Assembly: GCA_965222505.1 (NCBI GenBank)
Contig: OZ244956.1
Location: 4,340,001-4,404,000 of the forward strand
DNA from: G965222505 sp965222505
GTDB lineage: Bacteria > Bacteroidota > Rhodothermia > Rhodothermales > DATKEJ01
Direction: 5' to 3'
Length of the DNA stretch: 64,000 nucleotides
Part shown: piece by piece, positions 1 through 8,665 of the stretch
How the letters are laid out: the number at the start of each line of letters is the position of its first letter
Position numbering within the stretch: position 1 is the stretch's first letter
Translations under genes and position numbers: made by a program
The notes under the pieces: generated by a model
Seen by the model: the letters and a program-made list of their open reading frames with translations, nothing else
What the model was told of the DNA's origin: nothing
Database searches by the model: none

Positions 1-1005
1 TACTTCATTGACCACGGCGTACGGAATTATTATTCGGTGTCGATTTCCGGGTATCACATTGCCGAAGCCGGAGCCAATCCGATTTCGCAACTGGCCTTTA
101 CCTTGTCCAATGGCTTCACGCTCGTCGAATATTACCTCTCACGGGGTATGCACATCGATGATTTTGCGCCGAACCTGTCATTTTTCTTCTCGAACGGTCT
201 GGACCCTGAGTACAGCGTCATTGGCCGGGTAGCCCGGCGGATCTGGGCTGTGGCGATGCGTGACCGCTACGGGGCCAATGAACGAAGCCAGAAGCTGAAG
301 TACCACATTCAGACCTCAGGCCGAAGCCTGCATGCGCAGGAAATCCAGTTCAATGACATCCGCACCACGCTTCAAGCCCTGGTTGCGATTTACGACAACT
401 GCAACTCGCTCCACACCAATGCCTATGATGAAGCCATCACCACCCCGACGGAGGAATCCGTACGCCGGGCCATGGCCATTCAGCTGATCATCAATCGGGA
501 ACTGGGCCTCGCCAAAAACGAAAACCCGTTGCAGGGCGCATTCATCATCGAGGAACTGACCGATCTGGTGGAAGAAGCCGTGTTGCAGGAGTTCGAACGG
601 ATCAACCACCGGGGTGGCGTGTTGGGGGCAATGGAGACCATGTACCAGCGCGGCAAGATTCAGGAAGAGTCGATGTACTACGAGCAGAAGAAGCACACCG
701 GCGAATTGCCCATCATTGGCGTGAACACCTTCCTGGCCGAACCCGATGGGGAAGCAGAGGCCGAAGGGCCGGTGGCCTTGATGCGCTCAACCGAGGAAGA
801 AAAGCAACGGCAGATTCACAACCTGCGGCAGTTTCAGGCAAGGCGCGTGGAACAGGCACCAGATGCCTTGAGGTACCTGCAAGAAGAAGCCCGGACGGGC
901 GGCAACCTGTTTGCTACCCTGATGGAAACCGTCAAGGATTGCTCCCTCGGCCAGATTACCAGCGCCCTGTTCGAAGTGGGTGGAGAATATCGGCGGAACA
1001 TGTAG
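1..1005 (+). CDS. icmF: IcmF-like B12-dependent acyl-CoA mutase, C-terminal part
   Basis: The reading frame is open from base 1, so the 5' part lies outside the window; 334 residues are visible. The segment SISGYHIAEAGANPISQ and the later QTSGRSLHAQE and NSLHTNAYDEA motifs are hallmarks of the TIM-barrel mutase domain of methylmalonyl/isobutyryl-CoA mutases, which rearrange acyl-CoA carbon skeletons with adenosylcobalamin. The protein ends without a cobalamin-binding DxHxxG domain. This fits the IcmF order (B12 domain, GTPase, mutase) rather than the methylmalonyl-CoA mutase order, where the B12 domain is C-terminal. The residues that set substrate choice are in the missing part, so the exact acyl-CoA is an inference. 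The visible stop is TAG at 1003. Confidence 0.85.
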   Translation, partial: YFIDHGVRNYYSVSISGYHIAEAGANPISQLAFTLSNGFTLVEYYLSRGMHIDDFAPNLSFFFSNGLDPEYSVIGRVARRIWAVAMRDRYGANERSQKLKYHIQTSGRSLHAQEIQFNDIRTTLQALVAIYDNCNSLHTNAYDEAITTPTEESVRRAMAIQLIINRELGLAKNENPLQGAFIIEELTDLVEEAVLQEFERINHRGGVLGAMETMYQRGKIQEESMYYEQKKHTGELPIIGVNTFLAEPDGEAEAEGPVALMRSTEEEKQRQIHNLRQFQARRVEQAPDALRYLQEEARTGGNLFATLMETVKDCSLGQITSALFEVGGEYRRNM

Positions 1006-1013
1006 AAGTATTT

Positions 1014-1141
1014 CGTGATGCGTGTTGCGTGAACTTTATCCCTATTGCTGTAGGCAGCATCAGAATCTTCGTCCACACTTAACCGGTTATTCGGTTGCAT
1101 TGTCCGTGGCCAAATTCACGCAACACGCAACACGCATCACG
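1014..1141. repeat. Inverted array of a 7-bp unit (CGTGNNN)
   Basis: Left arm 1014-1034 is three heptamers (CGTGATG, CGTGTTG, CGTGAAC). Right arm 1115-1141 is their reverse complement with one extra heptamer (TTCACG, CAACACG twice, CATCACG). About 80 bp separate the arms. The arms differ by exactly one unit, as expected from slippage of a tandem heptamer. It fills the gap between the mutase gene and the DUF937 gene. Confidence 0.85.
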
Positions 1142-1249
1142 ATCCCTTGAGATCAAGCTTCTAATCCCCTATCTTGATTTTACACAGGTAGCACGCGGTT
1201 ATTGCATCCTCTTCACCTTTTGACCACCGTATAAAACACAACCAATCTT

Positions 1250-1861
1250 ATGGATTCTCTTATTGGCATGCTCACCCAGCAACTTGGTGCGCAAGCAGTC
1301 GGCCAGATCGCAAAAAAACTCGGTGCCGACCAAGGCATGATCGGCAAAGCCATTACGGCGGCGCTCCCCATGATTATCGGCGCGCTCGCCAAAAACGCCA
1401 GCAACAAACGCGGGGCTGAGTCATTGGCCAACGCCATTGAGCGGGATCACGACGGTAGCATCCTTGGCAACCTCGGCGGTTACCTCGGCGGGCCACAAGC
1501 CACCAAAGACGACGGCATTCTGAAGCACATTTTCGGCTCCAAACGTGGCGGTGTCGAAAGCATTCTCGGGCAGATGGCTGGGTTGAATTCTGGTCAGTCG
1601 GGTAACCTGCTCAACATGCTGGCGCCCATCGTGATGGGTATGCTGGGTAAAGCCAAAAAGACCGGCAACCTGGACGCTGGTGGATTGGCCGAAATGCTCG
1701 GGCAACAGCGCCGCCATATTCCGGCCCCAACGCCCAAAGTAGGCGGTGGCCTCCTCGATGGCCTCCTGGGCATGATGGACTCGGACCGGGATGGCAGCTA
1801 CAAAGACGACCTCCTCGGCCTCGGCGCCCAGATTCTAGGTGGCGTAATGAGCCGGAGATAA
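1250..1861 (+). CDS. DUF937 family protein
   Basis: This 203-residue protein matches the DUF937 (YidB-like) pattern: an N-terminal MDSLIGMLTQQLGAQAVGQ helix, then alternating glycine/alanine-rich helices (AALPMIIGALAKNA) and a second GLLDGLLGMM block. The C-terminal DSDRDGSYKDD stretch (about residues 178-188) looks like a calcium-binding DxDxDG loop. There is no signal peptide or clear membrane segment. The molecular function of the family is not established. The gene stands alone between two repeat-bearing intergenic gaps, and the start at ATG 1250 is the first in frame. Confidence 0.8.
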   Translation: MDSLIGMLTQQLGAQAVGQIAKKLGADQGMIGKAITAALPMIIGALAKNASNKRGAESLANAIERDHDGSILGNLGGYLGGPQATKDDGILKHIFGSKRGGVESILGQMAGLNSGQSGNLLNMLAPIVMGMLGKAKKTGNLDAGGLAEMLGQQRRHIPAPTPKVGGGLLDGLLGMMDSDRDGSYKDDLLGLGAQILGGVMSRR

Positions 1862-1864
1862 ATT

Positions 1865-2010
1865 ATTGGTGATTGGTAATTTACTGCGTTAATCGCTACG
1901 CTCGTTTGTGATTGATGATTTGTTATTGAGCGCTTACAAATCACCAATCACAAATGCCCAATCACCACACGAGGCGCAAGCCGACTGTACGAAGTAAATC
2001 ACCAATCATC
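1865..2010. repeat. Heptamer-type repeat and hairpin (ATTGGTG / CACCAAT)
   Basis: ATTGGTG and ATTGGTA (1865-1878) are followed by a TTTGTGATTGATGATTTGT arm (about 1905-1923). Across a short loop this pairs with ACAAATCACCAATCACAAA (about 1936-1954), and the unit returns as CCAATCACC at 1958-1966 and ATCACCAATCATC at 1998-2010. The period is 7. The array runs into the annotated 5' end of the next gene. Confidence 0.75.
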
Positions 2011-3792
2011 CCTTCCTTGCCTACCCACCTCCTTCAGCAACCCGGTACGGTGCTGCTGGAAACCATTAGGCCCGATCCCGAAAACAGGAAGAGCCTCCTC
2101 TTTGCACGGCCCGTAACCACGTTGGTGGCCCGTCGTGTTGATGAGGTCCCTGCATTGCTTCAGGCCATCGACGAAGCGATCACCGACGGGTATTATGTAG
2201 CCGGGTATCTGGGGTATGAATGTGGCTTTGCCTTTGAAGACATCGCCCCTCCACCGGTGATGTCCTATCCGCTGGCGTGGTTCGGGGTCTATGCCGGACC
2301 GCTTGCTGCCGGGGCACTGGATGCCGAGGCAGACGCCGGCTATACCCTCGCCGATTGCCGGTTCGACATTACCCAGGAGGCGTACCGGACGCAGATCCAT
2401 ACCGTTAAGGACCACATCCGGGAAGGGGATGTGTACCAGATCAACTTTACAGACCGGCTCACTTTTTCGTTTGAAGGATCGGCCCCGGCGCTGTATGAAG
2501 CCCTCAAGGCCAAACAGGGGGTGGCCTACAGCGCATATCTCCAGACCGATGAAGCGACCATTCTTTCGCTGTCGCCGGAGTTGTTTTTTCAACGGGAGGG
2601 ACGGCGGATCTGGACCCGGCCCATGAAAGGCACCATCCACCGGGGACGCACCCCGCAGGAAGACGCAGCCCTGCAAGCCTGGCTGGCCGCAGACGAAAAA
2701 AGCCGGGCGGAAAACCTGATGATCGTGGACCTGCTGCGCAACGATTTGTCTGTCTTGTGCGAACCCGGCTCCGTGCAGGTGCCGGACCTGTTCACGACGG
2801 AACCCTTCGAGACGCTCATCCAGATGACCTCTACGGTGGAAGGGCGGCTACGGGAGGATGCGGTTTCCTATGCCGAAATATTTCGCGCCCTCTTTCCCTG
2901 CGGTTCCGTGACCGGTGCGCCCAAGATCCGGGCGATGCAATTGATTCATGCCTGCGAAGCCGGACCGCGCGGGGTGTATACCGGGTCCATCGGCTACATC
3001 GCGCCCAATGACCGGGCCGTATTCAATGTGGCGATTCGGACGGTGGTGCTGCAAAACGGCCACGGCGAAATGGGTACCGGCAGCGGCATCGTGTGGGATT
3101 CAGATGCCGACGCCGAGTACGATGAATGCTTGCTTAAAGCCCGATTCCTGACCGAGCCCTATGCACCGTTTGAATTGATTGAAACGATGCGCTTAGAAGA
3201 GGGCACCATTCCGCTGTTGCCACGTCATCTGGATCGGATGGCCCATTCGGCACGGTATTTCGGATTTCCGGGCAACCTCCAGGCACTTCGTATGCAACTG
3301 GAAACCCTGTCCAAACATTTGCCGACGGATACGCCCTACAAAGTCCGCGCCTTGCTCAACCGGGATGGGCAATGGACGGTTACACATCACCGGCTGACCG
3401 CCTCGTCATCTACGCCGGAACGGGTCGTGTGGTCGGATCGGGCCGTAGACAGCACCGATCCCTTTTTCTACCACAAGACCACGCGCCGGACGCTGTATGA
3501 AGACACGTTCGCCCGGGCGGTGCAGGCCGGCTATGACGAAGCCCTCTTCCGGAATGAGCGCGGGGAAGTAACGGAGGCCTGCCGGAGCAATGTGTTCATT
3601 CGAAATGGCAAGACCTGGCTGACGCCGCCGGTGGAGAGCGGGTTGTTGGCCGGGGCGTACCGGGCGCATTTGTTGGAGACCTTGCCGGACGTGCAGACAC
3701 AGGTATTGTATCCCGAAGACATCCTTCAGGCAGAGGCCGCGTACCTGTGCAATGCGGTGCGCGGACTGCGCGAAATTGAGGTGGTGCAATAA
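1954..3792 (+). CDS. pabB: Fused aminodeoxychorismate synthase I / 4-amino-4-deoxychorismate lyase
   Basis: This is a two-domain enzyme for p-aminobenzoate (folate) synthesis in the cytoplasm. Residues about 20-400 are the chorismate-binding PabB domain, with the catalytic lysine in RPMKGT (K225) and the GSVTGAPKIRA signature (317-327). Residues about 405-612 are a PabC-type PLP lyase, with the Schiff-base lysine in YHKTTRR (K508) and ExxxSN at 541-546. The fusion would convert chorismate plus amide-derived ammonia to p-aminobenzoate in one chain; the glutamine amidotransferase partner (PabA) is not in the window. The ATG at 1954 lies inside the heptamer repeat, so the true start may be the TTG at 2017, giving PTHLLQQPG. 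No good Shine-Dalgarno separates the two. Confidence 0.92.
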   Translation: MPNHHTRRKPTVRSKSPIIPSLPTHLLQQPGTVLLETIRPDPENRKSLLFARPVTTLVARRVDEVPALLQAIDEAITDGYYVAGYLGYECGFAFEDIAPPPVMSYPLAWFGVYAGPLAAGALDAEADAGYTLADCRFDITQEAYRTQIHTVKDHIREGDVYQINFTDRLTFSFEGSAPALYEALKAKQGVAYSAYLQTDEATILSLSPELFFQREGRRIWTRPMKGTIHRGRTPQEDAALQAWLAADEKSRAENLMIVDLLRNDLSVLCEPGSVQVPDLFTTEPFETLIQMTSTVEGRLREDAVSYAEIFRALFPCGSVTGAPKIRAMQLIHACEAGPRGVYTGSIGYIAPNDRAVFNVAIRTVVLQNGHGEMGTGSGIVWDSDADAEYDECLLKARFLTEPYAPFELIETMRLEEGTIPLLPRHLDRMAHSARYFGFPGNLQALRMQLETLSKHLPTDTPYKVRALLNRDGQWTVTHHRLTASSSTPERVVWSDRAVDSTDPFFYHKTTRRTLYEDTFARAVQAGYDEALFRNERGEVTEACRSNVFIRNGKTWLTPPVESGLLAGAYRAHLLETLPDVQTQVLYPEDILQAEAAYLCNAVRGLREIEVVQ

Positions 3793-3827
3793 AAAAAGCA
3801 GGCCTCCGCTATTGCGCAGACCTGCTT
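3791..3827 (-). terminator. Intrinsic terminator of the tail-collar cluster
   Basis: On the minus strand AAGCAGG (3827-3821) pairs with CCTGCTT (3802-3796) and a run of seven T follows. It sits just past the stop of the last collar gene and also overlaps the pabB stop. No T-run follows on the plus strand. Confidence 0.75.
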
Positions 3828-3850
3828 CGAGCATAAGCCCTTTGTAGCGT

Positions 3851-4369
3851 TTAGTTCCGCGACGGGTAGATGCCCTGCAGACAGATGATGTAGTAGATGG
3901 ATTGGTAGGGCGTCATGTTGTCATGGCTTTGACTGCCACCGGCAAAGCCGGTCGTCCCGGCACCTTCAAACGTGTCACTCGATGTATGGTATTCGAGATT
4001 TCCAGTCACCGCAGGAAAGTTGTTTTCCGGATTAGAGGTAGTGGCCTCATCCGAACTGGCGCGGGGCGCAAAGCCGTGGTTGTGTACCGAGAGTTGGGTC
4101 GTGTTTAGCGTCACGGCGTACTGACCGCCTTTCTGGCCTAAATTGTATGAAGGCAAGCCCGGTCCGGAGCCAGGGGCAATCGCCGTGCGACCACGCAGGT
4201 CTGGCAGGCCAAAAGTAGTACGCCCATCGCCACCGTACGTCGTTCCAAGAATCGAAAAAAGGGCATCATTTTGCGAAATAGCAAGCAGTTGACCTTCGCA
4301 GAAAGCCCAGTTTCGGGGGGCAAAGTTGCCGGCAAAGATGCGAATTTCGCCGATCATTCCGTCGTCCAT
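3851..4369 (-). CDS. Tail-collar domain protein, copy 1 (MdpB-like)
   Basis: A 172-residue protein of the phage tail-collar / microcystin-dependent-protein family. It starts GEIRIFAGNFAPRNWAFCEGQ, followed by TYGGDGRTTFGLPDLRGR and a C-terminal YQSIYYIICLQGIYPSRN. The open frame reaches 4450, but the start at 4369 (MDDGMIG) is chosen because it has an AGAGGTT ribosome site and matches the two sister genes. It is the last of three co-directional paralogues and lies next to the terminator. Family members are found in phage tail fibres and as free-standing bacterial proteins; the function here is unknown. It has no signal peptide. Confidence 0.85.
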   Translation of the reverse strand: MDDGMIGEIRIFAGNFAPRNWAFCEGQLLAISQNDALFSILGTTYGGDGRTTFGLPDLRGRTAIAPGSGPGLPSYNLGQKGGQYAVTLNTTQLSVHNHGFAPRASSDEATTSNPENNFPAVTGNLEYHTSSDTFEGAGTTGFAGGSQSHDNMTPYQSIYYIICLQGIYPSRN

Positions 4370-4416
4370 AATAACCTCTTGGGTTTTCGTTTTAAGCTTT
4401 ATTGGTGATACCAGTT

Positions 4417-4932
4417 CTAGTTCCGGGAGGGATACGTTCCGACAAGGCAAATGATATAGCGGAGGGTCAGATATGGCATCATGTTTTCATGAGAGCCATT
4501 GCCGCCTTGGTTGGTGGTGGTACCGGCACCCTCGGTGGTATCTGCCGATGAGTGGTATTCGAGACCCCCAGCGCTGGCCGGGAAGTTGTTTTCCGGTTTA
4601 GGGGAGGTGGCAGCATTTGTACTGGCTGGCGGAGCAAAGCCGTGGTTATGTGACGGTATTTGATTGATGTTCAGCGTCACGGTGGGGGCACCGCCTTTCT
4701 GGCCTTCGCTGTACGTGGGTAAACCCGGCCCGGTACCTGGGCCGATTACGGTGCGGCCACGCAGTTCAGGAAGGGCAAAGGTGGTACGGCCATCGCCGCC
4801 GTAGATGGTACCCAGAATTGAAAATAAAGCTGTGTACTGGGAAATAGGCAACAGGTTGCCATCACAAAAAGCCCAGTTTCGGGGAGCAAAGTTGCCGGCA
4901 AAAAGGCGAATTTCGCCTATCGTTCCATTCAT
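4417..4932 (-). CDS. Tail-collar domain protein, copy 2 (MdpB-like)
   Basis: This 171-residue paralogue of its two neighbours keeps the order GEIRLFAGNFAPRNWAFCDG, IYGGDGRTTFALPELRGR, SHNHGFAPP and a C-terminal YIICLVGTYPSRN. The start codon is preceded by GAGGTTATT, the same ribosome site as copy 1, and about 45 bp separate the genes, so they are probably one transcript. The middle segment SHNHGFAP followed by a Thr/Ser/Asn-rich stretch is the most variable part of the three. That would suit a ligand-facing tip, but this is an inference. Confidence 0.85.
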   Translation of the reverse strand: MNGTIGEIRLFAGNFAPRNWAFCDGNLLPISQYTALFSILGTIYGGDGRTTFALPELRGRTVIGPGTGPGLPTYSEGQKGGAPTVTLNINQIPSHNHGFAPPASTNAATSPKPENNFPASAGGLEYHSSADTTEGAGTTTNQGGNGSHENMMPYLTLRYIICLVGTYPSRN

Positions 4933-4977
4933 AATAACCTCAGGGGTTGTGCTTAAGAAAATGCAAGGACGGAGGAC

Positions 4978-5493
4978 CTAATTCCGGCTGGGGAACAGTC
5001 CTTGGATGCAGATGATGTAGTTGATGGCCAGATACGGCGACATGTTTTCATGGGCCTGACCACCACCTGCGTTGCTGGTTGTGCCGGCACCTTCGGTCGT
5101 GTCTGCCGACGTATGGTAGTTGAGCGTACCCGTAACGGCTGGGAAATTGTTTTCCGATTTACCGGAGGTGGCATTCTGGCTACTGGCCCGTGGGGCAAAG
5201 CTATGGTTATGCGAGGGGATCTGTGAGGTGTTCAGCGTCACAGTGGGGGCACCGCCTTTTTGACCCTGGTTGTAGGTAGGCAGTCCGGGGCCAGATCCGG
5301 CACTGAGGGGCGCGCGGCCCCGCAGATCAGGCAGGGCAAAGGTCGTGCGCCCATCGCCACCGTACATGGTGCCGAGGAGCGAATACAAGGACTGGTTCTG
5401 GTTAATGGGGAGGATTTGACCTTCGCACAACGCCCAGTTTCGTGGGGCGAAGTTTCCGCCAAACATGCGGATTTCAGCCAGATAGGGTTCCAT
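4978..5493 (-). CDS. Tail-collar domain protein, copy 3 (MdpB-like)
   Basis: This is the first gene of the three-paralogue cluster (171 residues). It opens AEIRMFGGNFAPRNWALCEGQ, continues with MYGGDGRTTFALPDLRGR and SHNHSFAPRASS, and ends INYIICIQGLFPSRN. A GAGGTACC ribosome site precedes the ATG. The promoter must lie in the 350-bp gap to its right. No capsid, tail-tube, baseplate, integrase or AAA gene is nearby, so this is neither an obvious prophage nor a contractile injection locus. Confidence 0.85.
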   Translation of the reverse strand: MEPYLAEIRMFGGNFAPRNWALCEGQILPINQNQSLYSLLGTMYGGDGRTTFALPDLRGRAPLSAGSGPGLPTYNQGQKGGAPTVTLNTSQIPSHNHSFAPRASSQNATSGKSENNFPAVTGTLNYHTSADTTEGAGTTSNAGGGQAHENMSPYLAINYIICIQGLFPSRN

Positions 5494-5845
5494 AAGGGTA
5501 CCTCAGTTATAAGGGTTCTTTGATTTTGCTGTGCAAAGGTCAAGCCAAGCGTTTGTGTAATACTTGCACACAAAAATCGAAGAACGGATAGTAGGGATAG
5601 AATGGTCTTGATGCACAGCAGTGAGATCAAGATCTGTGAGTAGAAATACAGTACTTCAGTATGGCAACGAGGTACTGTAGCAGGAGTACAAAGCGTGATC
5701 CATGTAGGGGTGGCATGAGGGTTTGGAAAACGCGGCACCGGGGAAAGGGATTTAAACCCGATGCGAAGCGCGATACAGCAGGTGGTTATTAATAAAGCCA
5801 AAACCTTGCATAAATCCGCATTGGCTAAGTATAATAGAATCATAT
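5494..5845. other. Divergent intergenic region
   Basis: About 350 bp separate the collar cluster from ppk2. It should hold promoters for both directions. The only clear signal is the sigma70-like pair described separately at 5806-5835. No gene or repeat was seen. Confidence 0.5.
5806..5835 (+). promoter_or_regulatory. Sigma70-like promoter for ppk2
   Basis: TTGCAT (5806-5811), an 18-bp spacer, then a perfect TATAAT (5830-5835). Transcription would begin near 5842, which makes the ATG at 5846 an unlikely start for the next gene and favours the one at 5906. Confidence 0.55.
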
Positions 5846-5905
5846 ATGGGGATCAATACTGTGAAGCATATATTATCGTCAACCTTTAAACTTTATATTC
5901 AGTTA

Positions 5906-6733
5906 ATGATAGATTGTCAAAAATATCGTGTTACACCAGGAGGTGGATTTCAACTGGCATCCATTGATTCAGGTGAAAATCAGGGGCTGGACAAGAAGAC
6001 CTGTAAGCGATTGTTGAAAAAAAACCGGGAGCGGATTGCCACCTTGCAGGAACGGCTCTATGCCGAAAGGAAACAGTCGGTGCTGCTGGTGTTGCAAGCC
6101 ATGGATGCCGGCGGCAAAGACAGCACCATCGAGGCCGTCACGGAGGGCATCAACCCGCAGGGGTGCCGGGTTGCGAGTTTCAAGGCCCCCAGCAAGGAAG
6201 AACTGAGTCACGATTTTCTCTGGCGCGTGCACGACAAAGCGCCGCGCAAAGGAATGATTCGCATTTTCAACCGTTCCCACTACGAAGATGTGCTCATCGT
6301 GCGCGTACACGGCTGGGCCAAGCCCGAACAAACCGAACAACGCTACAGCCACATTAACGACTTCGAGCGGCTCCTGCACGACCACAACACCCACATCGCC
6401 AAGGTGATGTTGCATATCTCGCCGGAATACCAGCTTGAGCAGTTTCGGGAACGGCTGGAAGACCCCGGCAAGTGGTGGAAATTCAACCCCGGCGATCTCG
6501 ACGAGCGCAAGCTGTGGGATAAATACATGGAATCCTTCGAAATTGCCCTCAACCGGTGCTCCACCGATTATGCCCCCTGGTACGTCGTCCCGTCGGAACA
6601 CAAATGGTTTCGGTGCCTCGTCGTGAGCCAGATCCTGCTGGACCTCCTCGAACGCATCGATCCCCAATTCCCCAAACCGGATTTTGACCCCACCGTGCAT
6701 ACTCCGGAAAGCCTGGCAGATCACGTGATTTAG
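5906..6733 (+). CDS. ppk2: Polyphosphate kinase 2 family protein
   Basis: This is a PPK2 enzyme, which moves phosphate between polyphosphate and nucleotides. The signature VLQAMDAGGKDSTIE is the Walker-A-type loop, followed by the lid region SFKAPSKEELSHDFLWRVH and a Walker-B-like RIFNRSHYEDVL. The length (about 275 residues) is that of a one-domain PPK2. The open frame reaches back to 5846, but a promoter overlaps that part, so ATG 5906 is preferred; neither start has a strong ribosome site. Nucleotide preference (AMP, ADP or both) cannot be read safely from the motifs. It converges on dapF with only 3 bp between stops. Confidence 0.9.
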   Translation: MIDCQKYRVTPGGGFQLASIDSGENQGLDKKTCKRLLKKNRERIATLQERLYAERKQSVLLVLQAMDAGGKDSTIEAVTEGINPQGCRVASFKAPSKEELSHDFLWRVHDKAPRKGMIRIFNRSHYEDVLIVRVHGWAKPEQTEQRYSHINDFERLLHDHNTHIAKVMLHISPEYQLEQFRERLEDPGKWWKFNPGDLDERKLWDKYMESFEIALNRCSTDYAPWYVVPSEHKWFRCLVVSQILLDLLERIDPQFPKPDFDPTVHTPESLADHVI

Positions 6734-6736
6734 GGG

Positions 6737-7573
6737 TCACACCTCCACCGTCCCCCGGTAGACCATTGTGGCTGGTCCTTCCAGGTAGGGTTGGGCGATC
6801 ACGCCTTTGCTCAACTGGCTGCCAACGCGCAAGGTGCCGCCGGGCATGTGGACGGAGACAGCATCCGTCTGTACCCGGTCAGACAGGCGGGCGACGAACG
6901 CCGCCGCCAATGCGCCTGTGCCGCATGCCAGGGTTTCCTGTTCTACGCCTCGCTCATAGGTCCGTACGCGGATGTGACCGGGGGTGTCCAGGACCTGTAC
7001 AAAATCAATGTTCGCCCCTCTCGGGAACGCGGCATCGTGCCGGAGGGGCGGCCCCCACTCGGCAACAGGTATGGCCGCCACATCGTCCACAAAGCAAACC
7101 CCGTGTGGAACGCCGGTGTCGATACCATACATCCGGGCAAACGCGGCTCCGGCTGGCAAGGTAACGGGTACCTTCGGGGTGTAGGCTTCAGGCGCAGGGG
7201 TAAACAGCCGAACGTCTGCATCGGGTGCGTCAGGGACCTGGGCCTGATAGGGACCGGCATCAGTCAGGAAACGGTAGTTGGACCCGGGGAGGCCGACGTA
7301 TTGCGCAAACCGGGCGAGGCAGCGGGCACCGTTGCCGCACATCTCGCCGTTTGAACCGTCCGCGTTGAAATAGCGCATGTGGAAATCCCATTCCGCGTGT
7401 GGGGAAAGGGCCAATACCCCATCGGCCCCGATGCCGTAGCGACGTCTGCAGAGCCGTTGGGCCAGGTCGGCGAGTTCGGCATCGGAGAAGTAATAGAATC
7501 GGTTGTCCACGACGATGAAGTCGTTGCCGGCACCGTGCATTTTGGTGAATTCGAGAACAAGCTTTTTTTGCAT
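6737..7573 (-). CDS. dapF: Diaminopimelate epimerase
   Basis: This enzyme converts LL- to meso-diaminopimelate for lysine and peptidoglycan. Both catalytic cysteines are present: C79 in MCGNGARC and C217 in LACGTGALAAAF. The N-terminal KMHGAGNDFIVVDN and GIGADGV motifs are typical, and the length (278) is normal. It is transcribed divergently from phoH across a 120-bp gap. That gap contains a short ACTTAC/GTAAGT inverted repeat around 7578-7594 close to the start codon, which could be an operator or simply chance. Confidence 0.96.
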   Translation of the reverse strand: MQKKLVLEFTKMHGAGNDFIVVDNRFYYFSDAELADLAQRLCRRRYGIGADGVLALSPHAEWDFHMRYFNADGSNGEMCGNGARCLARFAQYVGLPGSNYRFLTDAGPYQAQVPDAPDADVRLFTPAPEAYTPKVPVTLPAGAAFARMYGIDTGVPHGVCFVDDVAAIPVAEWGPPLRHDAAFPRGANIDFVQVLDTPGHIRVRTYERGVEQETLACGTGALAAAFVARLSDRVQTDAVSVHMPGGTLRVGSQLSKGVIAQPYLEGPATMVYRGTVEV

Positions 7574-7693
7574 ACGTACTTACGTCCTGTAAGTGTTAAT
7601 TTGCATACCGATGAAGCCTTGTAACGGCGCACAGGTTCCAAGAGAACCGCCCCCGGCTTCAACTTCTATCCTCCTGAACCTTTCCACTACGCA

Positions 7694-8665
7694 TTGACGG
7701 AAAAGCTGATAAAGATTGAAGGCGCGAAACCGGTGATGGTCTTCGGCTTCAACGACAGACACCTTCGCAAAATCGAGTCGGCCTTTGCCGATACCACCTT
7801 TGTCGCCCGAGGTGATCAAGTGTTACTCCGGGGCACCCCCGCTGACATTGACCGCATTGAGCGGGTCTTCCGCGAACTGGTTCTGGTCCTGAACCGGAAC
7901 ACCAACCTGACGGAAAACGACGTGGACACCGTCCTGAGCCTTGCAGCCCTGGACGGCCCAACCGCCACACAGACCCCGGGCAGCGACGTCATCATCAACA
8001 CGCCCAACGGCGGAGCCGTCAAGGCCCGTACCGACGGGCAACGGCGGTTGGTGGCTGCGGCACGCACCCACGACATCGTTTTCTCTATCGGCCCGGCGGG
8101 AACGGGCAAGACCTACACGGCGGTTGCCCTGGCCGTTGCTGCACTCAAAGCCAAACGGGTCAAACGCATCGTGTTGTCCCGGCCTGCCGTCGAAGCGGGG
8201 GAACGTCTGGGCTTTCTACCCGGCGACCTCCGCGAAAAGGTCGATCCCTACCTGCGCCCGCTTTATGATGCCCTCGGCGATATGATTCCACGCGAGAAGC
8301 TGGAAGATTACATCGACAAAAACATCATCGAAATCGTACCGTTGGCCTACATGCGAGGCCGTACCCTGCATTCGGCCTACGTGATTCTTGACGAAGCCCA
8401 GAATGCCACTACCGTTCAGATGAAAATGTTTCTGACCCGCCTCGGGGTCAGTAGCCGTGCCATCATTACGGGCGATTTAACCCAGACGGACTTGCCACGC
8501 AAGACGGATAGCGGATTGCCTCACGCACAACGCATTCTGGAAGGGGTTAAGGGCATTGCCTTTGAGTACCTGGATACCAACGATGTGGTCCGGCACCGCC
8601 TGGTCAAGGATATCATTGCTGCCTACGACCGCTACGACGAGGCGGAGGAAGCCGATACGCCCTAG
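7694..8665 (+). CDS. phoH: PhoH family ATPase
   Basis: A 323-residue PhoH-like protein. It has an N-terminal KH-like region (about 1-90), a Walker A GPAGTGKT (133-140), IVLSRPAVEAGERLGFLPGD, and a Walker B VILDEAQNAT followed by ITGDLTQTDLP. PhoH proteins are cytoplasmic ATPases, often linked to RNA metabolism through ybeY-type neighbours, but no such neighbour is here. The frame has an upstream stop at 7622 and no ATG or GTG before TTG 7694, so a TTG start is the only simple choice. Confidence 0.9.
   Translation: MTEKLIKIEGAKPVMVFGFNDRHLRKIESAFADTTFVARGDQVLLRGTPADIDRIERVFRELVLVLNRNTNLTENDVDTVLSLAALDGPTATQTPGSDVIINTPNGGAVKARTDGQRRLVAAARTHDIVFSIGPAGTGKTYTAVALAVAALKAKRVKRIVLSRPAVEAGERLGFLPGDLREKVDPYLRPLYDALGDMIPREKLEDYIDKNIIEIVPLAYMRGRTLHSAYVILDEAQNATTVQMKMFLTRLGVSSRAIITGDLTQTDLPRKTDSGLPHAQRILEGVKGIAFEYLDTNDVVRHRLVKDIIAAYDRYDEAEEADTP

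Noticed and set aside
5938..5946. AGGAGGTGG inside the ppk2 frame as a ribosome site.
   Set aside because: No in-frame ATG, GTG or TTG follows at usable spacing; it is most likely a Gly-Gly codon run.
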